Source: Auricularia sp. M13
Lineage: Eukaryota; Basidiomycota; Agaricomycetes; Auriculariales; Auriculariaceae
Assembly (NCBI GenBank): GCA_037042915.1
Contig: CM073193.1
Coordinates: 3,844,001-3,908,000 of the forward strand
Length of the DNA: 64,000 bases
Direction of reading: 5' to 3'
Of the stretch, positions 47,659 through 58,227 are shown one piece after another. Below the pieces are notes generated by a model. The model searched no databases and was not told the DNA's origin. It worked only from the letters and a program-made list of their open reading frames with translations. Numbering within the stretch: the stretch's first letter is position 1; every line of letters starts with the position of its first letter. The translations under genes were made by a program, and so were the position numbers.

Positions 47659-50189
47659 TCAGGCCTCGAAGATTTTAAACCACAGTCCTCCCTGGCGCGA
47701 CATCAGCACTGAGCAGCCACACTCAACAGCCACGGGTGCACACACCTTGGAATACAGCGTCAAGTGCGACGCAGGCCGCATCTTTTCGACTCCCTTACGG
47801 CCCGGCATGCCCTCCCATTCCTTCGGGGCGCGTGCGGGCTCGATCTGCGCCTCCGGCGCGAGCTTGAGCGTACGGACACGCTGCAACATACGGACGAGGA
47901 AGAACGACACTTCGTTGTACGCGAACTGCTGGCCAAGGCAGATGCGCGGCCCGGCGTTACTGCACGAATCACATAGTTCAGTTATTTGAGTGAATACAAA
48001 TAGCTGCACGGCATGCGTACAAGGGAAGGAAAATGAATGGATTTGGCGTCACGTATTTGCGCACGCGCTCGTCCAGGAACCGGTCAGGGTCGAACTCTTC
48101 GGCGTCGGGCCCCCAGAAATCCTTGCGCCGATGCATGTACCATGTAGACCAGGAAATGCTACGAGATTATTAGCATGGGCGACAAAATGAATGGATTCCA
48201 CAGTACCTCGTGCCCTTTGGAATATAGTGATGTCTGCCCTCTTTATCCTTCGAAGGCAACAGTGTGCCCTTGACAGCTTGCCTGCCCAGGAGGATTAAGG
48301 ACCCGTCCTTGTGACTATAGTAGAAAAGTGAACACACCTGACATTGAATGGTACAGGAGGCATAAGACGCAGAGTTTCTACACAGCCCCAGGTAAGGAGA
48401 AGACTCGCGGTAACGGTATGTCAAGGCACCCACCGTTGATGAACGCGCGCAGATATTTCATGTCCCTGAGATCGTCATACGTTGGCAGACGCGTCGTACC
48501 AAACTTGTTAAGGACTTCCTCGCGCAGGCGCTCCATGACGTCGGTGTGCATAGCGAGGAAATATGTTGCGAAGGTCAGAGTGGCCGAAGTTGTGTCGCGG
48601 CCCGCCACGGAGATGTTCATGATCTCGTCCTTGATAACCTTTGCATCTAGAAGCGGTAGGATTCGCATTCAGAGGTTAATCCACGGCATGATGTGTATAC
48701 GCACCGTCCGTGTGCATAACAAGGTGATCCAGCAGCGTGGCGGCTTCCTCCTTGTCATCCGCGGCAAATTCGCCGAGTGCCTTGCGCTCCTTCTTCTTAC
48801 TGAGCGCCTGCTCAAGAATAGGATCGATGAATGCGTCGATGACCTTCATGGGCTCCCTGGTGCACAAGACATTGATTAATCAGTGGACAAGGAGATAAGA
48901 CAGGTGCATACTTTGTTTTGTCCGTGAAGAATTCATAGAGCGGCCACACAGGCCCGACCCAGAGCCGATTGGAAATGGCGACCTGCGCCTGATTGAAGGC
49001 GCGCACGAATTCGTCGGCCTTGCTCAGAGTCGCGCCGGGGGAGGAGCTTGGAGCCGTCCAACATGATTTCGCCAGGATACGGAAGCGGCGACGCGAGTGC
49101 ATGTACACAGCTGCCGAAGAGGAATTCCGTTGCACTGTCGAGCGTGAAGCGACCCGTAAGGTCTTGCATGTCAACGGGAATGTCCTGCCGCGCGCGTTCG
49201 AGCATGGCCGAAATGGCGCTGTCTGCATGCCGGGCGAATATGTCGAAGTCTGAGATACGCTCGCGGTGGAAGAATGGACGGGAAATTTGGCGATGGAATC
49301 TGGTCAATGCGATGAGGGGAGATGCATTAAGTGGTAAATTCATACGCACTTCCACATCTCGCCTTGTGATTGAAATGTGAGAACTACGTCAGATAGATAG
49401 GTGGCATCACATACCGTCCGCGTTGAAGACACCTTGACCGAGCACCGCTGACGTTGCGTAGTCCATGCGAGATCCTGACGGGCACCATGGCATGAGAACT
49501 AAGAGGTGCGGAAAGAGGTATGTTGTTTTGCATTACCTTTCTCGAAGCTAGGAAAGTCTGTCGCCAGAATAGCCTTGACGTTGTCGGGTTCCGCAGTAAA
49601 TATCTGATTCACCGGTAAGACAATGAAGACGGTGGGGGCGAGGAGAAGCAGTCGCAGACCTGATTCGTCCCAATGATCTTGAGGTTGTAGGTGTCGCCAT
49701 ACGCCTCGACCTGAGACTTGGTCAGGCACACGCCGAGGAACCAATGAGCGGGAAGCTATTAGCCAACATACGAGGGTGGGGAACAAATTCGCCTGACGAA
49801 TTGCATGTTAAGCTCAACGTGCCATGTACAAAGAAGAAAGAGGCGCACCGAAATAGCCAGTTTCGCGGATATGCATGATCTCGAGGGCGGTGAGCACGGC
49901 GCAATGCGAAGAACGACTTGCTGCGTACTTGTCTCAACAGGTCCAAGTTGCCCGGAAGGGAGCCCTGGGTGACTGGGATGCGGGCGCCTCCCAGCTTCCT
50001 GCGTTCTCTTTCCTCCAGGAGATACTCGAGCCAGGGTTTCAGAAGCAAGTAGGCCGGCAGCGCAAGGAGGGCTGCCCATTTGGGCAGAGGGAGCCCAGCG
50101 AAGCGCTGGAGCGCGTAGACGATGCCACATGTCGCACAGGCCTTGGCTGCGCCTGGGGCGAGATATGCGACGCCCGGGGGGAGGGCCAT
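47659..50189 (-). CDS. Cytochrome P450, CYP63-like
   Basis: Multi-exon. Start ATG 50189 ([13 protein letters not shown]) leads into a hydrophobic anchor ([21 protein letters not shown]) and the Pro-rich hinge. Landmarks: [38 protein letters not shown]; the I-helix [13 protein letters not shown]-helix ETLR followed by [22 protein letters not shown]; and the haem loop [17 protein letters not shown]. All P450 signatures are intact after splicing. The overall pattern matches the CYP63 clan of wood-decay fungi (ER monooxygenases often induced by xenobiotics or alkanes). Some 5' exon borders (49,500-49,900) are less certain. Confidence 0.9.
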
Positions 50190-50444
50190 GGTGGAAATGG
50201 GAACAGTCGCTTGTCAGCCGGGAATTACTTATTATCATACAACAGCAGCCACGTGAGCCAGGCGGAGACAAGCTCGGCTGGCACGGAGATGCATTGCACT
50301 CAGGCGGCCGCATCGCTGGCTGGCTTCCGAGTCGACGGCTGGGCGCTGGCAGCGGAGATCGGATTGGCACGCTCACTGCGCGCGACGACGAAACCGGGGA
50401 CCGGAGGCGCGCGGTTGACAGCCAGCACGGCAAACTCAGCTCGC

Positions 50445-51849
50445 ATGTCCTTTGCTCGCGAGCCCTCATCATCCCGAGTCGCCACGGCCGGCTCTGCCAA
50501 GGACTACAGCGCTGCGATGTGAGTCCCCGCCGCCGTTCTGAGGCTGCCCGGCGCCGCGCTGAACGACGGCAGGACGACGCCGGTCGACGAGCAGGACGTG
50601 CCGCAGGAGTACGACGAGCGGTCGAGCGACAACTCGGAGCAGAGCAGCCTGACCTGGATCGCCTGGTTCTGCTCGATCCCCGGCCACGAGTATTTCTGCG
50701 AGGTCGCCGAGGAGTTCATCGAGGACGACTTCAACCTGACCGGCCTCAACGCCATGGTCCCGTTCTGGAAGGAGGCCATGGAGATGGTCCTCGACGTCGA
50801 GCCTGGTGCGCGCCCCGTCCCCGCCGCCGTCCCACGCTCACCCCCAAAACAGAGGACACGCTGAAAATCCCAGACGTCTCCATCGTCGAGCAGTCCGCCG
50901 AGGTCCTCTACGGCCTCGTCCACCAGCGCTACATCCTCACACGCGCAGGCCTGCAAGCCATGGTCAGTGCGCAGCTGCCGGTCCGCGCTAAGCTCACAGC
51001 TCGCAGGCCGAAAAGTACGACAACGGCCAGTTTGGCTCGTGCCCGCGCGTGTACTGCCAGGCGACGCCCGTCGTGCCCTGCGGCAGGACCGACCTGCCCG
51101 GCATCGAGACCGTCAAGCTCTACTGCCCCAACTGCCACGACCTCTACACGCCGCCGTCCAGCCGCTACCAGTCCGTCGACGGCGCATTCTTCGGCACCAC
51201 CTTCCCCCAGCTCTTCTTCCAGACCTACCGCGAGCTCGCTCCGGCCTCGTACTACAACCCGAACGAGCCGCGCGACGCCCCGTTCGTCAACACCATGCCG
51301 CACGGCGGCCAGCGGCGCGCCGTTGGCGACGTCTACGTGCCCAAGATCTACGGCTTCCGCGTCAGCGAGCGCGCCAAGAGCGGACCCCGCATGCGCTGGC
51401 TGCGCATGCGGCCCCAGACGTCGCAGGAACTAGACGCCGTCGACTGGCGGGGCCGCTGGATTGGCTCCGATGACGGCTACGACGAGGATGACGAAGACGG
51501 CGACAACCCAGCTCCCCTGGAAGACTTCGATCCAGACGCCGGCGACGACGACGACGACGAGAGCGAGTCCGAGGAAGAGGAGGAGGCCCAGGTGCAGCAG
51601 GTGCCGCTTGACCATGGCGTGCCTAGGCGGCGGGCGGCGCCGCTTGCACCGCCGTTGCACGCGGCAACGCGCGAGCCAAGCCCGTCCAGCTCGGCCTCGA
51701 GCACCGTACATACGCCGAACGACGACGCTGAGATGGAAGAAGAGCAGCCGCGCTTGAAGTCGCTCAATGTGCTTGTACAGGGTAAGGAGGTGCTCTCGGC
51801 CTTTGCGGCCGCACATGCTTCATGGTTGGCGCGGGTGGTGGGTACATGA
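50445..51849 (+). CDS. CKB1: Casein kinase 2 regulatory (beta) subunit
   Basis: Four exons, 419 aa. Introns 50519-50572, 50806-50852 and 50963-51006. Landmarks: SSLTWIAWFCSIPGHEYFCEV; the zinc-binding cysteines in SCPRVYCQ and LYCPNCHDLY; and DGAFFGTTFPQLFF. The tail beyond about residue 300 is long, acidic and Ser-rich, as in other basidiomycete versions. It dimerises and holds two catalytic CK2 subunits. 255 bp separate its start from that of the P450. Confidence 0.95.
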
Positions 51850-52008
51850 TGGACACGCCGAGACACGCGCATGCTTGTGCCATTGTGTGATATACATTCC
51901 CAGTAGACTGTTCTTGTCTGTTAAAGAAGCATCCATTTTATTTGCATTTTCTCCTGCTGTAATATTTTGTGTGCGTCGGAGTTTTCGACCGTGAGTCCTC
52001 CTCTTGAA

Positions 52009-52539
52009 ATGGCTACAGCGCGTCCAACCGTAAGTGTGTACCTGCTCGCTTCGCTGTCTCCGGCCTTGCTCACAGGAATCCAGTCAAAGCTTCCCCCAGG
52101 CGCGAACCGCATTCTGTTCGTCAAGAATCTGAACTACACGATTACCGGCGAGGACCTGTACGACCTGTTTGGCCGCTATGGCAGCATTCGCCAGATCCGC
52201 ATAGGAAACGATGCCAAGACACGAGGCACTGCGTTTGTCGTGTACGAGGATGTTATGGACGTGCGTCGTGCCGGGTCGTCTGTATCGTTCAGCGCACTTA
52301 CGACGCTGCAGGCAAAGAACGCGCTGGACCACCTGAACGGTTTCCATTTGCAGGAACGATACATTGTCGGTACGTGCACCATGAACTCTGCGTAGGCACG
52401 GGAAGATTGACTAGGATTCCTAGTTCTGTATCATATGCCTGCGAGACAGGACGCCGCTGCCGTCAAGTCCGAGATCGCAAGGCGAGAAGAGGACCTTGCG
52501 AAACTGAAGCAAAAGCACAACATCCGCGACGAGGACTAG
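52009..52539 (+). CDS. SF3B6: Splicing factor 3B subunit 6 (p14)
   Basis: Four exons, 123 aa; introns 52030-52083, 52261-52311 and 52370-52423. One RRM: RNP2 in [13 protein letters not shown]1 in [10 protein letters not shown]; the ending is [10 protein letters not shown] plus a charged helix ([14 protein letters not shown]). The family sits at the SF3b/branch-site adenosine of the U2 snRNP. Start ATG 52009 gives [16 protein letters not shown], as in homologues. Confidence 0.95.
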
Positions 52540-52777
52540 ACAACACAGACCGTCTGCATTGTATTTTAAGAGTTTTTTTGCGCGAGTTACGGTGATTTCT
52601 GCAACCCATGTATTCCAGTCTCTTGTCCATGCGAAATATAAGCGTTTACCAGCAAAATCCGAGCTGGAGACTCACTCTGCCATCGGTTTCTTGCCTGTAC
52701 GCGGTTCCGAGGATTTTCAGTCATGTTCGCAGAGGCTTTGCGGCTGTTTGGCGGAGCACTCTTGTCCCGCTGCAGCC

Positions 52778-54288
52778 ATGTCAGCCCTGAACGCCGGTGA
52801 TTCTGAGCTCGTCTTCGAGTCCTCAGAGGCAGTCCAGGTGCGGAGCGCGAGCGTATCACGCGGAGGGCGGGTCTCTGACACGGGTCCAGGTCGTCTCAAC
52901 CTTCGACGACCTCAACCTGAAAGAGGACCTCCTCCGCGGCATCTATGCCTATAGTGCGTGTCTCTGCCGCCGCCCAGCGCGTCTGCCAGCTGCTAACGCA
53001 CGCGCAACAAGACTTTGAAAAGCCTTCAGCCATCCAGCAGCGCGCCATTCTGCCCATTATTCAGGGCCGCGATGTTGATTGCGCAGGCCCAGTCGGGCAC
53101 GGGCAAGACGGCGACGTTCTCGATATCCATCCTGCAGAGCATCGACACCTCGCTGCGCGACACCCAGGCGCTGGTGCTGTCGCCGACGCGCGAGCTCGCA
53201 ACGCAGATTCAGTCCGTCGTGCTCGCGCTGGGCGACTACATGAACGTCCAGTGCCATGCGTGCATCGGCGGCACCTCCATCGGCGAGGACATCCGCAAGC
53301 TCGACTACGGCCAGCACGTCGTCTCCGGCACGCCCGGCCGCGTGTTCGACATGATCCGCCGCCGCAACCTGCGCACCCGCAACATCAAGCTGCTCGTGCT
53401 CGACGAGGCCGACGAGCTGCTCAACAAGGGCTTCAAGGACCAGATTTACGACGTCTACAGGTATCTCCCGCCCGCCACCCAGGTTGTCATCCTCAGCGCG
53501 ACGCTCCCCTTCGACGTGCTCGAGATGACAACCAAATTTATGAGCGACCCCATCCGCATCCTCGTCAAGCGTGACGAATTGACGCTCGAAGGCATCAAGC
53601 AGTTCTTCGTGGCTGTCGAGAAGGAGGACTGGAAATTCGACACGCTGACCGACCTCTACGACACCTTGACCATCACGCAGGCTGTCATCTTTTGCAACAC
53701 AAGACGCAAGGCAAGATTCCCGATTTTGACAGTGTTTGCTTCGCTTCATGTGATCCCACCTAGGTCGATTGGTTAACGGAAAAGATGCGCGCCGCCAACT
53801 TCACGGTCTCATCCATGCATGGAGAGATGCCGCAAAAGGAGCGCGACGCAATCATGCAGGAGTTCCGCAGCGGGACGAGGTATGTTCACAGTTTCCTTGT
53901 GGCCGCAATGTCACCCATTCGTACTGTAGCCGTGTTCTCATTACGACCGATGTCTGGGCGCGCGGCATCGACGTCCAACAAGTATCGCTAGTCATCAACT
54001 ACGATTTGCCCTCGTAAGTGCCAGTGCTTTTTCTTTTTCTTTTTTTGCTTATTGAATGGCATTCGTTCAGGAATCGTGAAAACTACATCCACCGTATTGG
54101 TCGGTCTGGGCGCTTTGGACGCAAGGGCGTCGCGATCAACGTGCGTGTCTTATAAAGTTTGTATGACTATGCTCATGCTTCAATTACAGTTCGTCACGGT
54201 GGAGGACGTCCGCATCTTGCGCGATATTGAGCAATTCTACAGCACTCAAATCGATGAAATGCCTGTCAACGCTGCCGAGCTCATCTAA
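52778..54288 (+). CDS. FAL1: eIF4A3/FAL1-type DEAD-box RNA helicase (with one apparent frame break)
   Basis: Seven exons, about 396 aa. Introns 52838-52889, 52954-53011, 53711-53763 (GC donor), 53880-53929, 54014-54070 and 54141-54189. Helicase motifs in order: Q motif [34 protein letters not shown] in [22 protein letters not shown] and [13 protein letters not shown]; the ending is [10 protein letters not shown]. Role: exon-junction-complex/rRNA-processing helicase. At about 53,072-53,076 the frame shifts by one (GATGTTGATTGCG where GRDVIAQ expects GATGTGATTGCG); exon 3 is one base too long. The rest is intact, so a base-call error or recent mutation is likely. The tandem duplication starts inside intron 53711-53763. 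Confidence 0.94.
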
Positions 54289-54435
54289 CCGCCTTAACGT
54301 GCGCTGCGCAGTCGTCCAGGTCGTTCTCATTCTCGTCTGTAATTGCTGTAACGTATAAAGCACATGCACCCAAATCTATTCGCTTCCGCGGAAAACGACC
54401 ATATATCTGAACATACGATAGCAAAAATAAGAGCC

Positions 54436-54981
54436 TCAATCCTCAGCTAGATGTTTTTGCCAAAACGACACGCTGATATAGCGATCGAATTTGTATCCCA
54501 CGTCCTTCAGCTTTCCGACGCATTCAAAACCTTCCCTCGTGTAGAACTTGTCGACACCGCGCCCCAGCCCAACATTGTCCTCGGCAACGACCGCGATAAC
54601 CTCGCGCACGGGCGGATCGCGTTTGCATTTGCGTAGGTCATTGAGCAGGCGCGCCATGAGCATCTTGCCAAGGCCACCGCGTATTGTGTCCGAACGGACG
54701 TAGATCGAGATTTCGACAGTATGCGCATACGCTATGCGCTCGGAGCGGTACTGTGCGGCGTATGCGTAGCCGAGCACGGAGCGGTCGTTGCTGGAGATGA
54801 CGACGACATAGGGCAGGTTCTCCGCGCGCACGGCCTCGAAGCGCCGCGCGAGCTGCTCGCGCGGCGGCGCTTTCGTCTCGAACGTCGCCGCGCTCTTGTT
54901 GCAGTAGAATGCGTAGATGGACGCGATCTCGTCCAGGTCCTCCTCGCGCGCCTCGCGCACTATCGCACCGAGGCCGGACAT
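54436..54981 (-). CDS. GNAT-family N-acetyltransferase, phosphinothricin-acetyltransferase-like (copy 1)
   Basis: Single exon, 181 aa from ATG 54981 (MSGLGAIVREA). Pattern of PAT/bar-type GNATs: VREAREEDLDEIASIYAFY at the start, TFETKAPPREQLARRFEAV, VVVISSNDRSVLGYAYA, then the acetyl-CoA loop RGGLGKMLMARLL and a final YTREGFECVGKLKDVGYKFDR. Single exon and PAT-like resemblance are unusual among the intron-rich neighbours, but codon use looks native. Substrate unknown (amino-acid-like or xenobiotic amine). Its protein is identical in copy 2. Start 54981 preferred over 55068 because family members begin at this position. Confidence 0.87.
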   Translation of the reverse strand: MSGLGAIVREAREEDLDEIASIYAFYCNKSAATFETKAPPREQLARRFEAVRAENLPYVVVISSNDRSVLGYAYAAQYRSERIAYAHTVEISIYVRSDTIRGGLGKMLMARLLNDLRKCKRDPPVREVIAVVAEDNVGLGRGVDKFYTREGFECVGKLKDVGYKFDRYISVSFWQKHLAED

Positions 54982-56129
54982 TGCAGCGCGCTGGAGGGAG
55001 GGATGGCGCACGATGAGATGGCGAGCGGCGAGATGATCGATTCGATGGGCGAATTCCGGATTGGGCACGTGCCGCTGTGGAGAGGCCCAAATAAATAGTC
55101 CGCAATTGGGATCAGATCTGCGGAGGCAGGTAATACCTGCGAATGCGCTGGGGTGGACGGCATTGCAGACAAAAGCGTTCCTGAAGATGCGATATTAGCG
55201 AGATGATGAACTGGATTCCCAGGAGGTTGTCAGGCTGGCCGCGAACAGCAGCTATTGTCCGGCCTGGGGACCATGCGACAGAAAAACATAGGCGAGAGGC
55301 GCAACGGAGCAGATGTATTCGGAGAGATGCAGGACGACACCGTAGCCTCCCATGATCCATGAGGTGCGAGCGATACATCCGTTGGGTTGCCAATCGCAGA
55401 ATCCGTCCATTGTCATAAAGTAAATCAATCGACGGCATTGCGAACTGATGTAGTCACCTGGGGAATACCGAGATGAAAATGTACCATGGCCGAGATAGTG
55501 GTGAATCATTGTCGGCGGGGTTGTTTGAGCGCAGAAAGAGCCGCCCAAAACCTGACTGCAGCGAATCCAGGTTGACAAACGGCACATGGGCAGGCCAAAA
55601 TGCAGAGATTCAGTGAGATATCTCCGAGAGTACGAGGTAGACGGGGGACGAGGGAATAATTGCTGTCGCGAGCACGGACCAAGATGCTGCATGAAGTCCT
55701 CGAGCTTCCGGCAGAGAAATCTCAGTCGTCGCTGAGCGTGCAAGACAGGACCTTGCTTTTATCAGTTCCGCTGCATGGCAATCCGGCGCCGACGAGGACA
55801 TGTGCGCGTCGAAGCATTGTCGCGGTGGAAGTCGGACACTATAGCACCCAAAACACAGGCTATACCGTTGCTAAAAGAATGTCCAGAGTCCGGAGGTAGT
55901 ATACGCAACAGATACACTTCCGTTGCACTTGGTGTTGTAGGACAAGGGCAATGGAAAGGTTCGAACGCGCGGACGGTTGACTCGCACGGTCAAGCGGGGA
56001 CGGAGGCAACGGCGCTGACAGGTTTTGAACGCCGCAAAACGCGTCTTGCTCCCGAACGACGCACCGCTGCCGCTGTAGGCTTGTGCCCGGTGCCTCCAGC
56101 TTTTACGTCGGCCTTACAGTTGTGCGAAC
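54982..56129. other. Intergenic region between GNAT and SF3A3 (copy 1), with a weak candidate ORF
   Basis: 1.15 kb, the most diverged part of the duplicated unit. A 163-codon minus-strand frame (55252-55743) reads WQPNGCIARTSWIMGGYG and hydrophobic stretches, but uses no known domain and shows three amino-acid changes between copies. I leave it as an open question. Confidence 0.35.
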
Positions 56130-57956
56130 ATGGACTCTGTGTTCGAAATCCAGCGTCAGACGCACGAGGAAGTTGAGCGCCTCCAACGCGCTCTTTCCAC
56201 CGTCCTCTCGCACACGTACCCAACCCAGCAGGCCCACATTGCCAACCAGCACAAAGCCAGTCAGCTGTTGGAGCGCATTTCCAACCGCGTGTATGAGCTT
56301 AATACCTCATACAATGACGACGCAGCGAGGAAAGCTGAACTTGACGCGCTGTCCGCGCCGACCAATCTTCAGCCTGGCGCCGATGACCTAGCCGAGTTCT
56401 ACACGAGGTTGGGGAGACTCAGGGAGCACCACTTGAAGTACCCTGATACCGTAGTAGGAGCCTTCGAAACCGAGCTTGCAGCACTCGTTGACGAGCCGCT
56501 TGAAGGGGAATATGAAGATGAAGATCGTCCGTCGTCCATGTCGTGTTGCTTTTCGATCCCAACTGACGCGCTTCCTTTCCCCTCGCAGCTTTATCCGTCA
56601 TGTTCTCCGGTGAAGAGGCGTACGGCCGTTATCTCGACCTTTACAGCCATCATACCGCGTACAACAACTTGAAGAACATTCGTCGAACGACGTACATGCA
56701 CTACCTCGGCGCCTTGATGAACGTTTCGAATCAACCAGTACACTCTGAACTGTCCATGGAGACCCGATTAACCAAGGAATACGAGTCGTACGTAGCGCTC
56801 ATTCATTCATGGGTCGCATTATACTCACATATCCTTCAGATACCTTCAGAACTTGCATACATATCTGCTGTCCTTCACAAAGCGTACACGACCGTTGACG
56901 GATGTCGACAAAGAGCAACTCGTCGCCGAAGCCGAGTTTGCTGCCTTGTGGGATGCGGGCCAGACCGGAGATTGGCAAAAGTCCTCCAGTTCAGGTGCCG
57001 CGAACGGCAATGGTCAGACAGGCATCTGGTGTTCAGCCTGTAAGTCGATTGTTGTTGTTTGTGGTAGGCCCGATCCTGATCAAAAGAAAACAGGCAAGAA
57101 GTCCTACTCGAAACAAACTGTGTATGATGCGCATCTCACCTCGAACAAGCACCAGAAAGCGGCCGCCAAGGCCGAGGCGGCTGCCGCCACGAACGGTGAA
57201 TCTGGAGGCGCAACAGCCAACGGAGGCAACTTCAACAACAGCGCACAAGAATCCAAGAACCGACGACTTGCGCGCTTGACACATCTCGTCACGGCGCTCC
57301 TGCAGCCGCTGGTCAACACTTTGGGGGAGACGAAGTCAAATGTCGAACGACGTTTTGCGTTAACCGCTCGGGAACGTGAGCAGGAGTTGCTGGATGCACC
57401 AACGGCTGCTGCAACGGCACAAGGCGGTGACGAGCCGCCTGCCGCGGAAGAGGAACAGGAGGAGGAGAAAATCTACAACCCCCTCAAGCTGCCGCTCGGA
57501 TGGGACGGCAAACCCATTCCCTACTGGCTCTATAAGCTGCATGGCCTCGGGGTGGAGTACCGCTGTGAAATTTGCTCCGATCACGTTTACATGGGCCGGT
57601 ATGTTCACTTCTTACCGAGTATCATTACTTCTCGCTTACCCCCTCTCGTTACCTTAGGAAAAATTTTGAGCGTCATTTCCAGGAGTCTCGCCACGCGTTT
57701 GGTATGCGGGCACTTGGGCTGCCGAACACGAAGCATTTCCACGAGATTACTCGCATCGAAGATGCACTTGCATGTGCGTCGCCCTGACACCCATTTATTT
57801 ACCTGCTGACTTGTTTCAGTGGCCGAGCGACTGAAGCAGGAGGGTCGCCAGGAAGTCGTGCAAAATGAGACCACTGAAGAGCTTGAAGATGAGGATGGCA
57901 ATGTCTACAACCGCAAGACATATGACGATCTTAAAAAGCAGGGTATCATTCGGTAG
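56130..57956 (+). CDS. SF3A3: Splicing factor 3A subunit 3 (SF3a60 / Prp9), copy 1
   Basis: Six exons, 517 aa; introns 56527-56588, 56788-56839, 57040-57093, 57599-57657 and 57774-57819. Landmarks: MDSVFEIQRQTHEEVERLQ, FSGEEAYGRYLDLYSHH, the C2H2-like WCSAC ... SKQTVYDAHLTSNKH zinc finger, PLGWDGKPIPYWLYKLHGLG, YRCEICSD and FERHFQESRHAFGM. U2 snRNP component that helps form the prespliceosome. Intron 57040-57093 is 54 nt and free of in-frame stops, so its retention would simply add 18 residues inside the zinc finger. Confidence 0.96.
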
Positions 57957-58227
57957 CCGAAGCATGGTAACTCCTTCGTGTTATGCTGTTTGTAAGATAT
58001 GTCTGCGAAAGATATATAGTAGTCATTGGCCTGTGCTAAGGTGTCGGACTCGATGGCTGGCAACGAGCAGGGAGGCTGAACGGCAACTTGCGCCGGTCGA
58101 TCCGGCTTAGACTTGTGGCTTGCTACGTACGAGCCACACCGCGACCTGCACGCGACGTTGGGACACAGCCTGCTGTGAGCCGTGTCCGCTCCCATCACAG
58201 GCGCATTGAAGTGTAGCGCCGCAAGCG
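57957..58227. promoter_or_regulatory. Spacer SF3A3 to PROPPIN (copy 1)
   Basis: 271 bp, serving as 3' flank of SF3A3 and promoter of the PROPPIN. No motif recognised. Repeated at 63364-63634. Confidence 0.45.

Noticed and set aside
47659-51849. Secondary-metabolite cluster around the P450 and the Zn2Cys6 factor
   Set aside because: No backbone enzyme, transporter or tailoring enzyme nearby; the next genes are casein kinase 2 beta and splicing factors.
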